Of a DNA stretch of 64,000 nt, positions 49,085 through 60,903 are shown in pieces. Below the pieces are notes generated by a model, which was given only the letters and a program-made list of their open reading frames with translations, was not told the origin of the DNA and did not search any database. The position numbers were made by a program, and so were the translations under genes. The stretch is from Acorus gramineus (lineage: Eukaryota; Streptophyta; Magnoliopsida; Acorales; Acoraceae): assembly GCA_030737835.1 (NCBI GenBank), contig JAUJYN010000025.1, positions 434,001-498,000 on the forward strand. The letters are read 5' to 3'. Every line of letters begins with the position of its first letter. Position 1 is the stretch's first letter.

Positions 49085-50160
49085 TTGAGTGGAAAGCGTC
49101 AGTCCATCGAGATTCCTCAGTGGACGTGGGAGTGGGTTATCAGGGATTGTTGCGGACTCGCTAATGTCACGTTCGGGTCATGACGCCGTCTAGGTGATCA
49201 TTGACCGACTGACTAAGTCCGCGCTTCCCTCCCTACTTCGACTGATTGAGTCTCTGGACGCCTTGACGTGGGTTTTCACCTTCGCGATTGTTCGTCTTCA
49301 TGGCACTCCAGTCGGCGCTATTTTCAGTTGAGACACGAGGGTTACTTTGAGGTTGTGGCGCAGCCTTGGCAGGCTTTGGTGTGAGCCTCCATTTAGGTAT
49401 AGCGTTTCATCGCCGATGGACAGCCAGACAAAGAGGACGATTCAGACCTTGGAGGACATGCTAAGTGCCTGCGTGCTCGATGATGAGGGCAGTTGGGTGA
49501 GGCGCCACCCATTTGTTGGGGTATGCCTGCAAGACGACTGCCATTCGAGCATCCAGATGGATCTGTGAAAGGCACTCTACAGGCGCAGTTTATACCTCCC
49601 TTGTGTTGGGACGGTTGAGGAGCGCCAGTTGGAGAGGCCACAAGTTAGTTGTTTGACCTTGCGGTGGCCAGGTTGGTTCGTGTGTGCATCTGCACCTCCC
49701 AGAACCGACAGAAGGGCTACGCAGGTCATCGTCGCCAGGAGCTTACCTTTGGGTTTGGCGACCATGTTTTCGTGAAGGTGTCCCAGTTTAAGGGCATCCT
49801 CTGTTTCGACGTTCGGGGCAAGCTGAGTTGGCTCTTCAATGGGACTATTTCTCGTCATTGAGTGGATTGGGGAGGTGGCTTGTCATGTAGCCTTTCCCCC
49901 ACAGCTGGCTCATGCCCACGACGTCGTCCTTGTCTCATGGCCGAGGCGTTATGTCCACGATCCTACTCATGTCATTCTGTTTGACCGTCTCATCCTCGAG
50001 TTGGATTTGTCGTTCGTGGAGCAGTGGATCGAGGTCAAGGACCAGCATGAGAAGAGGCTCCACGCTAAGACCGTTCCTTTGATTACAGTGTGTCGGTAGC
50101 GCCAGTCTGGTGCATGGACCACTAGGGAGCAAAAGGTCTATGCGAGATACTTGCTATATT
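49085..50160 (+). pseudogene. E3 integrase and chromodomain remnant
   Basis: Recognisable pieces in order: SIEIPQWTWEW before the core, TKRTIQTLEDMLSACVLD, FGFGDHVFVKVSQFKGIL, and the C-terminal IGEVACHVAFPPQLAHAHDV to FVEQWIE and KRLHAKTVPL. Several stops and shifts separate them, and the catalytic aspartate regions are degraded. Compared with the open integrase of E2, this copy is much more decayed. Confidence 0.85.
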
Positions 50161-50206
50161 CGGTCTTCCCTTTGGGTTTCCTTAAATTTCGAGGACTAAA
50201 TTTCCT

Positions 50207-50219
50207 AAGGGGGGGAGAA
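50207..50219 (+). other. Polypurine tract of E3
   Basis: AAGGGGGGGAGAA directly before the 3' LTR, after GAGGACTAAATTTCC. Confidence 0.92.
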
Positions 50220-53200
50220 TGTTATGCCTGTGTCATTTGGAGCCATTTCGGTTAAGCCTTGGTCACTTCTAGGTCATTCAGGGCCTTTTTAATTTTTCGA
50301 TCGGAGCCGCTAAAATTTTGGCTTTTAGCCATCTCCATGAGTTAGAAAACTCTGATTGAAAATCTGACTGCATATTATGGGTCCTGGTACCGTTTAGTAC
50401 TACCCATAAAAATTTCATCGAATTCCGGTAATGTTTTAGAAAATTTGGCAGTTCTGAATCGTATCTGGGTTTTGACCGATTTTGAAGTGTCAAAGATGAC
50501 TTTGACCAAGTCAATGAAGACCTTGACTAGTCAAAGATGACCTTTGACTAGTCAAGGGTTTTTGTTTTTTTGTTTGGTTGGGTTGACTCAAAGTCAATCC
50601 CCACCAAACCCCTTTTTCTCTAATAAATGTGTGTGTGTGAGTGTGTGAGTGTGTGAGTGACGGTGTAGGCGTCCCCTTCTTCACACCCTCCCCCTCTCAC
50701 TCTCTCCACTCCCTGGTTCTTTGTTTTGTGTGTTTAGAAAAAAGAGGAGATGAGGAAGAACAAGAAGGAGAAGAAGAAAGACCTAAAAAGGAAAAGAGAA
50801 TGTATGTGTGTGCAAACCTTGAGTGTTGTTGTTATGCTTGTTTCCCTTCTCTCTAACTCCCTCTCATGCCTCTTCCCCACCCCTGATTTCAGCCAATAAA
50901 GGCTTTAGGAGTGGCTGAGGAGGTGGTGGTAGTGGTGGTGGTGGTTGAGGTGGTCGTGGGTGTGTCGAGAACCCCGCATCTCCCCATTTCCCTTCCCCTG
51001 TTTTGGTAAGGCAGCACTGGCTTTTAATGATCTCAATGAATCTAGTATTTAGAGGCATATTTTTAGGATTATGTCTGCTTTAGATTTGATCATCTATGTG
51101 TCTATATGTTATATATGAAATTTGGGGTCATTATGATATCTGTGGTGTAAGTTAGAACCCGTTTTACATGACCTGTCCATATTCGCGCAGGAATTGATCT
51201 GCTTCGGGAAATGATTTGTTTCGGGCTTGTAGAAGCAATATTAGGTTCTAATGTCTTCATGGATTATGATCCCAGCATATCATAGAATGTGCATGATTTA
51301 TTTCATAATTTTTGGAAGTGTATTGGGTGCTGTGAAGACCAATTAGTAGGGCTGGTTGCAGCAGGTTTAGCAGTTTTGCTTGGTTGAGTGTCAAAAAGTT
51401 GGTTGCATGTATCTTGGGTGATAATATGGAAGTATCATCAGGGGTTAGGGTCTTCATGAAGTAAGCTTATATGTGTGATAGGAGGTTCCATTATTTAAAT
51501 ATGGATCATTGGTTGTGTTTTGCAGATCTCGTAGACAAGACGCGCAGCGATCCGGTTATCGGTGAGTGATTCGATCCAAACCCCCCCCCCTCTCGGGATG
51601 CGGTCAACGCGCGTAGACGCGCGTCGCGCATCGATGGGCCCCCTAGCTATACTACTTGTGTAGATAAGTAGTATGGCCATGCATAAGCTGTAATATGTAG
51701 ATATCTTGCATGCTAGGCTTATATACATGTATTGTATCTATGTATGAATGATTGTGTTGCATGAGCCCCTCTAGTATGGGCATGTATTTTTGATAATGTG
51801 TATAGATGTATAGAATATGGCATGCCTTAGGTAGTATTGTAATACTACTCCCACCATATTAATTGGAATATCGAACATGAATAAGTCTGGGTTAATAACG
51901 GGCACCTGCCTAATATTCCCTTGCGATAAGACTCGAGAGCGTGGTGTAGTTGTTGCACCCATGCTAATGGGGCAAAGCTATGACTAGCTTCATGAGATGA
52001 TGATCTCCCCCGCCCTCTCCCTCTGAACGAACTGAGTAAGTAGATGCGATTTCCTACTCGACTCAGATTCGTTTGGAATATTGGCATGCACCTGTTAGTG
52101 CGCGAGATCGCGCTTGCCCCTTTCTTTTAAGTTGGTGATATCCAACGGATGTTAGAGTATATTTTGTATGTTTATGTGATTAATGACCATGTATGCATGT
52201 TGTATGAATTATTATGATGTAATCCATGTTAGGGAGTGTCCCTATAATTATTAGATGATTGTGCATATGGTTCATGCACATAACTAAGATTAAATTCTCC
52301 TATAAAATATATGCGCATGTTAAAACTAATCAGGCCTATCTGAAATAGGCGTGGGTATGACCCGCTGTCGGGTTGTACCTTATTAGTTAGAGCGCTAGCG
52401 ATGTAATCGCCCAATGCATCCGAGCGATGCACTTGTTTGGAATTCAAGAGAATTCATTATCTTATCGGATTGTTAAGCCGGTAGTTGGGGCGTGACACCC
52501 CCCCCCCTGTGTCCGAGCGACGCAACCGTGTGGGAGTACAATAGTGTTCGCTATCATCGATATGTGATTATCGAGTGTAGTGTTTTTCCATTGGGTTCGC
52601 TTTGCGAACGTGGAATGTTTACTCCCAATGTCGTCTGTGTTGAAGAGGCCCGGGTTGTAGCTGTCCTAACAGAGGACTCCCATCCGTAGGTACCACCGAT
52701 GCGTTCGGGAGCGTACTGATCGTGGGAGTGTACCAGGTAGAGGCTATCCGGGAGAGGGCTAACGAATGATATTGCGAGCGTGGAATCGTTCTCCCCTTCA
52801 TTGGATCCGATGTAGGAACTCCCCGGCGTTGGGAAAGCTGTCTTGACAGAGGGCTCCCATCCGTAGGTACCACCGATGCATTCGGAAGGTACTGATCGTG
52901 GGAGTATACTAGGTAGAGGCTACACGGGGGAAAGGGCTACCGGTGGACCAAGGGTGTAGAGCAGTCTAAGTCTCTTCCAAAAGTCCCAAGAGTCTCCCTT
53001 TGGGAGTGAGGGTGAGGATGAGGTGAAGACACGTTGCCTCGTGACCCATTCGTTGTTCGTCCGTTCCCATAGTTGTTGGGTCCGATCTTGTATCGATGTT
53101 CAAAGACATCGTTGGGCAGCTATCTCGATGTAGATGATCCAGTATTGTTGCCTAGACCAGTAATCCCGGGTCTCCTCGACCAACGGTATGGTTTCTCCCC

Positions 53201-53897
53201 AAAAGTCCCAAGAGTCTCCCTTCGGGAGTGAGGGTGAGGGTGAGGTCGGTCATCCAGTAGTGTTGTATGGACTAGTAATCCCGGGTCTCCTCGACCAACG
53301 GTATGGTCTCTCCCCAAAAGTCCCAAGAGTCTCCCTCCGGGAGTGAGGGTGAGAGTGAGGTTGGTCGCGCCGCCGCGTGACCCTGTTATCCATGGGTTTC
53401 CACCCATATTTACCTTGAAAGGAAATTGTTTATGTATTGAACTGTTGTATGGTGATTGGTTTCCAGCCACTCACTGAGCTTGTAGCTCACCCCTCGCATA
53501 TTGTTTCTTTTTAGGGGCAGTGTTGGGCGTGGAGCTGGAGCTTTCCTATGGCGTGGTCTTATGGGCGTGGAGCGTTCTTCCGGCGGGTGGCGAGTGCGAG
53601 GCTGTCAGCAGTCCTAGAGTCATTGTATGTATTGTAAATCGTGCATGTGGCACAGGTTGTATTTTCTTTGGTCTAGACTTGGCTCTCACAGGACAGTGAT
53701 TGTGTATTCGAGTCTGTAATAATGTTTTTGGTTTACAGACATTGTTTATATATTATGCTTTCGCTTTTCAGTCAGTTATCATTATCCTTGCTTTGCCACC
53801 TTGTGTGTTGTTGTTAGAGTCTTTATTGACCTCAGGTATTGATAGCTGATATTTTATTATTGCCACGTCTCGGGGACGGCCGCCCTGGGGCGTGACA
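50220..53897 (+). mobile_element. 3' LTR of E3
   Basis: A 3678-bp LTR from TGTTATGCC to GGGGCGTGACA. Donor-like TTTTG/GTAAGG at 51006 and acceptor-like TTTCTTTTTAG at 53514. It has the minisatellite at about 52970-53370 and the TTTATATATTATGC word about 145 bp from its end. It is very similar by eye to the surviving part of the 5' LTR. Confidence 0.93.
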
Positions 53898-55393
53898 TAT
53901 ACTAACTTAGCATGCAAATACTTAGCATATTATGGGTTAGACATAACCATACTATTTATCTAATTAAGTAATATAATTAGGGTTCCCAACGGATGCGTGA
54001 CACACGACTACGTACATCTAACGCTTCCCGAAGGGTTGGATCAAACCACTCACCAATACCCGGATCGCCGCGCGTCCGGTCTACGAGATCTGTAAAACAC
54101 AACTAATGATCCACAATTAAAATATGGAACCTCCTAACACACATATAAGCCTAATTCATGAAGACCCTAACTCCTGATACTTTCCACAACATGCATAACA
54201 ATTTCTTGACACACAATTGAGCAAAACTGCTGAACCTGTTGAACCAGCCCAACTAATTGATCTCCACAGCACGAAATATACATCCAAAAATTATGAAATA
54301 AATCATACACATTCTCTAACGTGCTGGGATCATAATCCATAGAGACATTTTAACCTAATTTTGTCTCTACAAGCCCGAAATAAATCAGTTCATGAAACAG
54401 GTCAATTCCTATGTGAATCTGGACAAGCCATGCAAAACAGGTTCTAACTTACAACACAGATATCATAATGACCCCAAATTCCATATATAACAACTAGACA
54501 CATAGATGATCATATCATATGAAGACATAATCCTAAAAATGTGCCTCTAAATACTAGACTCGCTGAGATCTTTAAAATACAGAGTGCTACCTTACCAAAA
54601 CAGGGGGTGCGAAATGGGGAGATGCGGGGTTCTTGACACACCCACGACCACCTCAACCACCACCACCACTGCCACCACCCCAACAGCATTTCCTCAAGCC
54701 TTTCATGGCAGAAAACAGGGGTGCAAAGGGGCATGAGAAGGGGATAGAGAGAAGAGAAACAACAACAACAACACATACTCACCCTTTCTCACTCTTTCTT
54801 GTGCTTCTTCTTCATCTTTTCCTTCAATTGCTTCTTCCTCCTCCTTCTTCACACACAAAGAGGGGAAAAAGAGACCAAGAGAGGGAGGGAAAGAGAGATC
54901 CACAAATTGGGAGAGAGGGGGAGAGAGAGAGAGAGAGAGGGCAAAAATGTCATTTTCATGCCCAAATAGTGTCTAGGGGTGACCATAAGGGGGGTGGTGA
55001 GGTTAGGGTTAGGCTCACCCACTCACATACCAAAAGACCAATGGTTTCTTCATCACTAAGCAAGGTGGGGGTAAGGTTACCAAAGGTCACCACATCCTCA
55101 AAATATCTCACACTATTCGACCAACCAAACCAGGAACTCTCAAAACCCGGATAAAGTTCAGAACTGCATATTTTTTAAAACGTTATCGGAATTCGATGAA
55201 ATTTTTATGGGCAGTATAAAACGGTACTGAGATCCATAATATACAGTCAGATTTTCAATCAGAGTACTTCAACTCCCGCAGGTAGCTAAAAGCTAAAATT
55301 TTAGCGACTCCGATCGAAAAAGAAAAAGACCCTAAATGACCCAGATGTGACCAAGGCTTAACCGAAATGGCTCCAAATGACAGAGGCATAACA
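53898..55393 (-). mobile_element. Partial family-A LTR (minus), host of E3
   Basis: Collinear with about 4775-6279 of the solo A LTR and ending GGCATAACA at 55393. It is the sense-start part of an A LTR; the rest lay to the left of E3 and is gone. Donor-like TTTTG/GTAAGG (sense) lies near 54593. Its right end sits in LINE coding sequence, so its element inserted into the LINE. More base changes than the other A copies suggest it is older. Confidence 0.87.
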
Positions 55394-58263
55394 CATTGCC
55401 CTCTCCTTCTAGAGTGCGGCTCTCATTCTACTGGTCGGGTGAAGTTCCAATTCGAAACCTGGTGGCTATAGGTCGATGGTTTCAGGGAAGTGGTGACTGA
55501 CTCATGGAACCTCCCACTGGATGGGGTGGTTGGGGCCAAGAAGATTGCTTTGAAAATTAAAAGATTGAAACACACTCTCAAGCATTAGAGTCATGAGGCA
55601 AAGAAGATGCGCCTCCAACGTAAATCCTCCATTGCTCTTGAGATCTCCATGCTTGATGCTCCAGAAGAATGCGGCTTACTGGAAAACGAGGAGAGGGAGA
55701 CTAGAAACTAGCTGAAGACTACCATGCTGTAGATTTTGGGTAGGGAAGAAGCGGAATGGCACTTACACTCTCGAGCCATTTGGCTAAAAGAAGGGGACGG
55801 CAACACCTCTTATTTCCACAAAGTCGCTAACCTGCGAAGACGTGCTAATCGCATTGAATCCTTATGGATTGGAGAGTTGCTGGTCTCCTCCGAGAGTGGT
55901 ATACAGGAGGCCTTCGTATGCCACTTTCACGAGATGGCTAGAGCTCTCTGTAGTATCAAGCCGGCTTGGCACGACAACTCTCTCCCGACTCTCTTCGTGG
56001 AGCACATGCAGCAACTCGAAGGCTCTTTCACTGAGCTTGAAATCCGGAGAGCGGTATTTGAATCTGGAGGTGACAAATCCCCCAGCCCAGATGGTTTTAG
56101 CACCCGTTTCTTCCAGGTCTTCTGGGAGGTGGTGAAAGGAGACATACTGGATATGTTTTCTTATTTCCATTCAGGTTCTCAGGGGGTTGGGTGTCTGAAT
56201 GCAACCTTCTTGGCTTTCATACCGAAGAAAGCGGGGGCGGTAGAAATCTCTGACTTTAGGCCCATCAGCTTGATCAATGCATGCTTCAAGTTGGTGTCCA
56301 AGACACTTGCTAACCGCCTGAAGGAGGTCATTGGTACGTTGATCGAAGCTAATCAAACCGCGTTCGTTCCGGGTCGCACTCTTCATGAAGGTTTCCTAGC
56401 GGTCTAGGAAGCCATCTCAGGGAACCACCATCTTCGGCGCAAGGGCGTTCTCATCAAGCTCGACTTTCAAAAGGCTTTCGACCAAGTGGAGTGGTCTTTT
56501 CTACGCCAACTCCTGGGCTGCCACAGCTTTGGAGAAAGATGGATGTGTATGGTATTCAACTACCTCTCAACAGCCTCTGCCTCTGTCAGGCGCGGAGTTC
56601 GCCAAGAGGCCAATGGATGGGTCCGCGGAATTTGATGTGGCAGATCGGATTATTCCCTTTCCCACGTGCTATATGCCGACAACACCATGCTGTTATGCAA
56701 CAGAAAGTCCCGGTTCATTGGAGGTGCCATGTTCGTGGTATCGGTGTTCGGCTAACTCTCTGTACTCTCCATCAACAGACAAAAAGGTGCTTTTCACGGT
56801 ATAAATTGGAGGGCGTACTGTCAACTCTCCCTGGCCAGTTTTCATGTCCTGTGGGCTCCTTCCCGACAACCTACTTGGGTTTAACCCTTTGGTGACTGAC
56901 TCTCTCTTACTGGGCACTGCTCGTGTCGCGTTTTGAAAAGCGACTAGATGGATGGGTAGGAAGGCTTTTGAGCACGGGTGGGAGGCTAGTTCTACTTCAA
57001 TCCGTCCTCTCAAATCCCCCGGTCTTTCTACTCTCTCTTTTCAAGATTCCACGCACCGTTGCTAATCGCTTGGACGTGCTTCGTTGAAGATTCTTATGGA
57101 GCGGTGCAGGACAAGGGACTCGTCGGGTGCACCTCAACAGCTGGGAAACAGTCTGCTCCCCCAAAACCCGCGGTGGACTTGGCGTTCTCGATCTGGATGC
57201 ATTCAATAAAGCCCTCCTCTCCAAATGGGCCTGGAAATTTGTTGGAGACAACGCCGCTGTTTGGAGAAAAGCAGTATCCGACAACCACCAAGATCGGGGA
57301 CAGCGCCTTCTACAGCTCCCAAAGCCGAGCACCTGCTCCTCGACTACATGGAGGAACATCTCAAGAATGGGCCACCCTGTCCTCTCTGCCACCACATGGA
57401 GGCTCGGTCGGGGTGACCGTATTAGCTTCTAGACGTTTCACTAGTGTGGCTCGAGGCCCCTCATGGATATATACCTTGTGCTCTTCGAGGCTGCATGCAA
57501 CAAAGAGGGACTAGTCCAAGAATTCTGGGAGACCTCTCGGAGTGACGGGGGTTGGGCTCTCCACCTTAGGCGCTGCCTCTCTGAGGAGGAATTTCTCCAG
57601 TACGCACAACTGTTTTGCGTCCTCTCTAACTTCCATCCTCAGGTAGACGCTCAAGACACTCCCCTGTGGTCCTTCCCCACATCGGGAGAGTTCTCAGTCA
57701 AGTCAGCATACTCCTGGTGTCGTCGCGACATCCCTTTCATTAATGGCGTTGCGCGCAAAGCTTCCCAAATCTGGTGCATCAAAGTCCCGATGAAGGTGCA
57801 TTTTTTTCTCTGGCTAGCCTACCATGAACGCCTCCTCACGCGTGCATTTTGCTCGGTCTGGAGGCCTGGAGACATCATGGAGTGCGCTCCCTACGGGGGA
57901 GATGTGGAGACCACCCATTACATCTTCTGCGTTTGCCCGGTCTCGTTGAAAGTTTGGAGTTGATTGGGAGACACTGTGGGCGTAAGATGGACTCTGCGAT
58001 TCTTGGACCACCTTTGGGTCTTGGGTCGCAAGGTCTCCCGCAGAGACGATAGAAGTTCCCGCAGCAAAATCTTACAGACATTGGTCCCTGCCATCATGTG
58101 GGCTATTTGGCTTGGACGAAACGACATGATCTTTCGTGGTACCTCTGTCTCGACAGAAGGGATCTGGGATGGTGCTAAACAATTCATCATGTCGTGGGGT
58201 TGTTTCTGCACCGGGGCCAGCGCAGTTAGATTTGAGCGAGATCGTTTGTTGATCGAACCTTAG
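55394..58263 (+). pseudogene. LINE ORF2: endonuclease end, reverse transcriptase, zf-RVT domain
   Basis: The first codons read HCPLLL, matching the end of the endonuclease SDH motif, so the insertion split that motif. RT follows: KEGDGNTSYFH, the SPSPDGF region, FLAFIPKKAGAVEISDFRPI and VLIKLDFQKAFDQVEW (motif A). The catalytic box reads YADN at 56672-56683 where YADD is expected. The zf-RVT-like part (VKSAYSW to VPMKVHFFLWLA) and the tail (MWAIWLGRNDMIF) lie at 57690-58263. There is a TAG after FLAV (about 56405), at least four earlier stops between 55460 and 55735, and several shifts. It cannot encode an active protein. Confidence 0.92.
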
Positions 58264-58320
58264 GCGGGGTTGTTTGTGGATCCGGGTGTTATGGGTAGAT
58301 CTCCTACCTTTGACACATTG

Positions 58321-60784
58321 TGTAACGCCCCCCCGGATCCACGGCTCCATTTTGAAGCGTGAAATCCGGGTGCGTTAACTAAATTCCTCGAATCTCAGAG
58401 TTCTATATATATATATATTTTTCATCCAGAGAACATACGAATACATCCCATAATTATACATATATTGTCAAGGCTAAAATCCAACACAAATTCAATATAC
58501 ATCGGGAACAACTAAATTTATATGTCCACACTATCATACATATGGGTCCTCTACATGCCAAAGAAATGATCGACACCTTTGACACAAGTCTAGTGCTCCG
58601 GAAATAAAATACGAGCTTCAACCTCCAACGCCTTAACGAGATCGACAACCACCAACAGCTAATCTGAAAGGTTGGGAAGAGAGGGGTGAGCTACAACACG
58701 CTCAGTGAATGGACCATCATCATCCCGTTAGTACATTTATATTCAAAATATCAATATCGTAATATGTCTACACAGACATATAATATATCAAGAAAATAAA
58801 TATACAACAAGGCCACCAAGACATGCAATAATATATATACACACGCACACAAATCCTATCCAACATGATGCATGCAACACCACGAACACGCATGTCCGTC
58901 TTCGCAGCACCTAGCTCGCGGGGCCTTTCAAAGGCATGGCCACGTAGACATAGCCACAAAGACTTGGGTCCTACGTTCTCGGACCTGGCCACGTAGACGT
59001 ACGCCCACCTAGACGTTGGCCACCAAGACTGAGCCACCTAGACGGAATGGATGCATTGATAACCTATCATATCTTCAAAATTCACAAAAGAATAGAGCAT
59101 GCAAAAATCTCAACACACCAATCAATTCATGATAAATATCTCAATAAAAGGCATGCTCATATTTTTATTTCAAAACTAGCAGTTATATTCCACAAAATAG
59201 ATGGTCCTAGCATGAATACATAATATATTCTTTTGAAACTACATATGAAACTCAAGTCCACTCACCTCCAGTCCACGCAATACAAACAGGTGCACGTGCA
59301 TGAACGCTACACACTCGCACGTGGATAACCTAGCATAACAATTATGAAATCAATAAATAAGAAAATCATTCAATCATGACAAACAACTGACAAACAACTT
59401 ACAACAACACTCAGCCCAATAATCCCAAGAGCCCGTACCAAATAGACCTACAATCCGCAACTCACCTTAAAGGCCTAACAAAAATCCCAATTCCAAATAA
59501 ATATTAAAGTGTTCATATCTCACAATGATTCGATAATCAATATCCATTTATTTCATAAGGCCCACATAATCGATCAATCCTCGAATAAAATATTTAGACA
59601 AATCCGATGATGCTCAACTACAACTCCAATGATTCAAATAACTCAATCCAATCAATTTACATCCAAATAACAATAATATTCAATTAATATTCATTGATCC
59701 CACTAAACCAAATTAATTGATTTAAGATCCAATTTGAGTCACCAAGATCAATAAAATCATCAAAACCCACAAATCAAATTATACTCATTAAACATCCATT
59801 TGGGATCCCTTTAATCTCTAAAATTCATCAAACTTGGTCATAAAGCAAAATATTTAAATTCTAGGAAACTGCACAGAAATCTTTGAAAAATCATAACTTT
59901 CTACCCGTAACTCCAAATCGGACGATTCATGATTCGTTGGAAAGATCTTTTCGAAACCTATTTCTGTTTGTGAAATACAATTTTCCCAGAAACGACTCTA
60001 TCATAGTCAAAACACGATTTAATGATCAGGTATACAATCAACCCGAAAATAACCCTTAAATCCCAAAACCAATAAATCTAGTTTGATCTTAAGAAATCCT
60101 TTGAGATCCATTGAAATCTAGTAAAAACATCATCTATTTAAAATCAATCAAACCCTAACCCTAATCCATCAACCTTCTTCCCCAAATAATCGATTGACAC
60201 AATCATCTCCTAACCAAACTAAATTGAAACACTAAACAATAAAAATCAATAGAGAAATATTTATCACCTTGTAGTGCTTGACGGGTAGAGCTAGGTCATC
60301 CACACCCTTCATGCCTCATGAGAATTCTGATGCAAACCCTAACCCAAAACTTGTTATATAAAAGGGGTTTTTACCAAATTACAAAACGACCCCTCAAGTA
60401 TTACGGGTTTACAACTAGGTCCTTATCCGATTTACAGACAGATCCCTATCCGATTTACAAACAAATCCCTGAATCCCATTAAAAGATATTCTGGATTCGC
60501 AACTAGATCCCTAGGCCCAATAACTTAACACAAAATCCTAAAAACCTAATTTTCCTAGCTCCGAATCTCACCAAATTTTAACCAAAATATCTTGAGACTA
60601 TAAAAATCTCAAAAAAATATAAAATAAATATTTCAACATCAATTTATAATTTTTATAATTATAAATCAAATTAGACTCATTTGGGCCTACCGCCAAATCT
60701 AAAATTGAAATAATTAAATATCAATTAAAATTTCATTATATATTTAAAATAAATATATAAGGCTAAAAATACAGAGACGTTACA
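58321..60784 (-). mobile_element. Solo family-C LTR with target duplication CATTG
   Basis: A 2464-bp LTR with perfect 7-bp inverted ends, TGTAACG and CGTTACA. CATTG occurs at 58316-58320 and 60785-60789. It is AT-rich, unlike the A and B LTRs, but carries the same block, GAGGGGTGAGCTACAACACG (from 58681). It has no internal region. The family is most likely Ty3/gypsy; no coding part is present to confirm it. Confidence 0.92.
58664..60267 (-). other. Candidate LTR-borne intron in family C
   Basis: In sense, a TATA box (CCTTTTATATAAC, about 60353-60365) is followed by donor-like CAAG/GTGATA at 60267. The acceptor-like CAACCTTTCAG ends at 58664, preceded by the CACTGAGC...GCTCACCCCTC block. The implied length is 1604 bp. 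The family is otherwise unlike A and B, so the shared order is informative, but splicing is not demonstrated. Confidence 0.35.
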
Positions 60785-60903
60785 CATTGGTTCCCCCTCA
60801 CCTCCTCTTTTTTTTTTTGGGTTTCACTGGGGGCTTGTACTCCTTTCTACTTAATACAAAGAAGTGAGAAGCCCACCAAGTTCATTTTGTCTAAAAAAAA
60901 AAA

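Larger units (their letters stand above)
44013..53897 (+). mobile_element. E3: plus-strand family-A gypsy element, 5' LTR truncated, interior ruined
   Basis: 5' LTR about 44013-47471 (missing roughly its first 990 bp and carrying an inserted B fragment), primer site 47477-47489, interior 47472-50219, polypurine tract and complete 3' LTR 50220-53897. The interior is only 2.7 kb and holds a leader, an LTR-derived spacer, an RT piece and a degenerate integrase. The right flank TATAC (53898-53902) is the expected target duplication; the left one is lost with the truncation. It inserted into an older minus A LTR (53898-55393). Confidence 0.9.
55394..60903 (+). mobile_element. L1-type LINE, 5' truncated, split by solo LTR C
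   Basis: LINE segments are 55394-58320 and 60785-60903. Coding sequence begins inside the endonuclease and runs through RT to a zinc-binding C-terminus ending at 58263. The 3' untranslated tail resumes after the LTR and ends in an A run (60893-60903), the hallmark of target-primed reverse transcription. The family-A LTR at 55393 cuts off ORF1 and most of the endonuclease. Confidence 0.9.

Noticed and set aside
32478..53902. CATAC before E4 and TATAC after E3 as a target duplication of one composite element
   Set aside because: They differ by one base. The left flank is copia LTR and the right flank is a family-A LTR, so the host sequence is not continuous across the two.
58400..58425. AT dinucleotide tract as an origin or regulatory element
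   Set aside because: It is a simple microsatellite within the solo C LTR, with nothing else to support a function.
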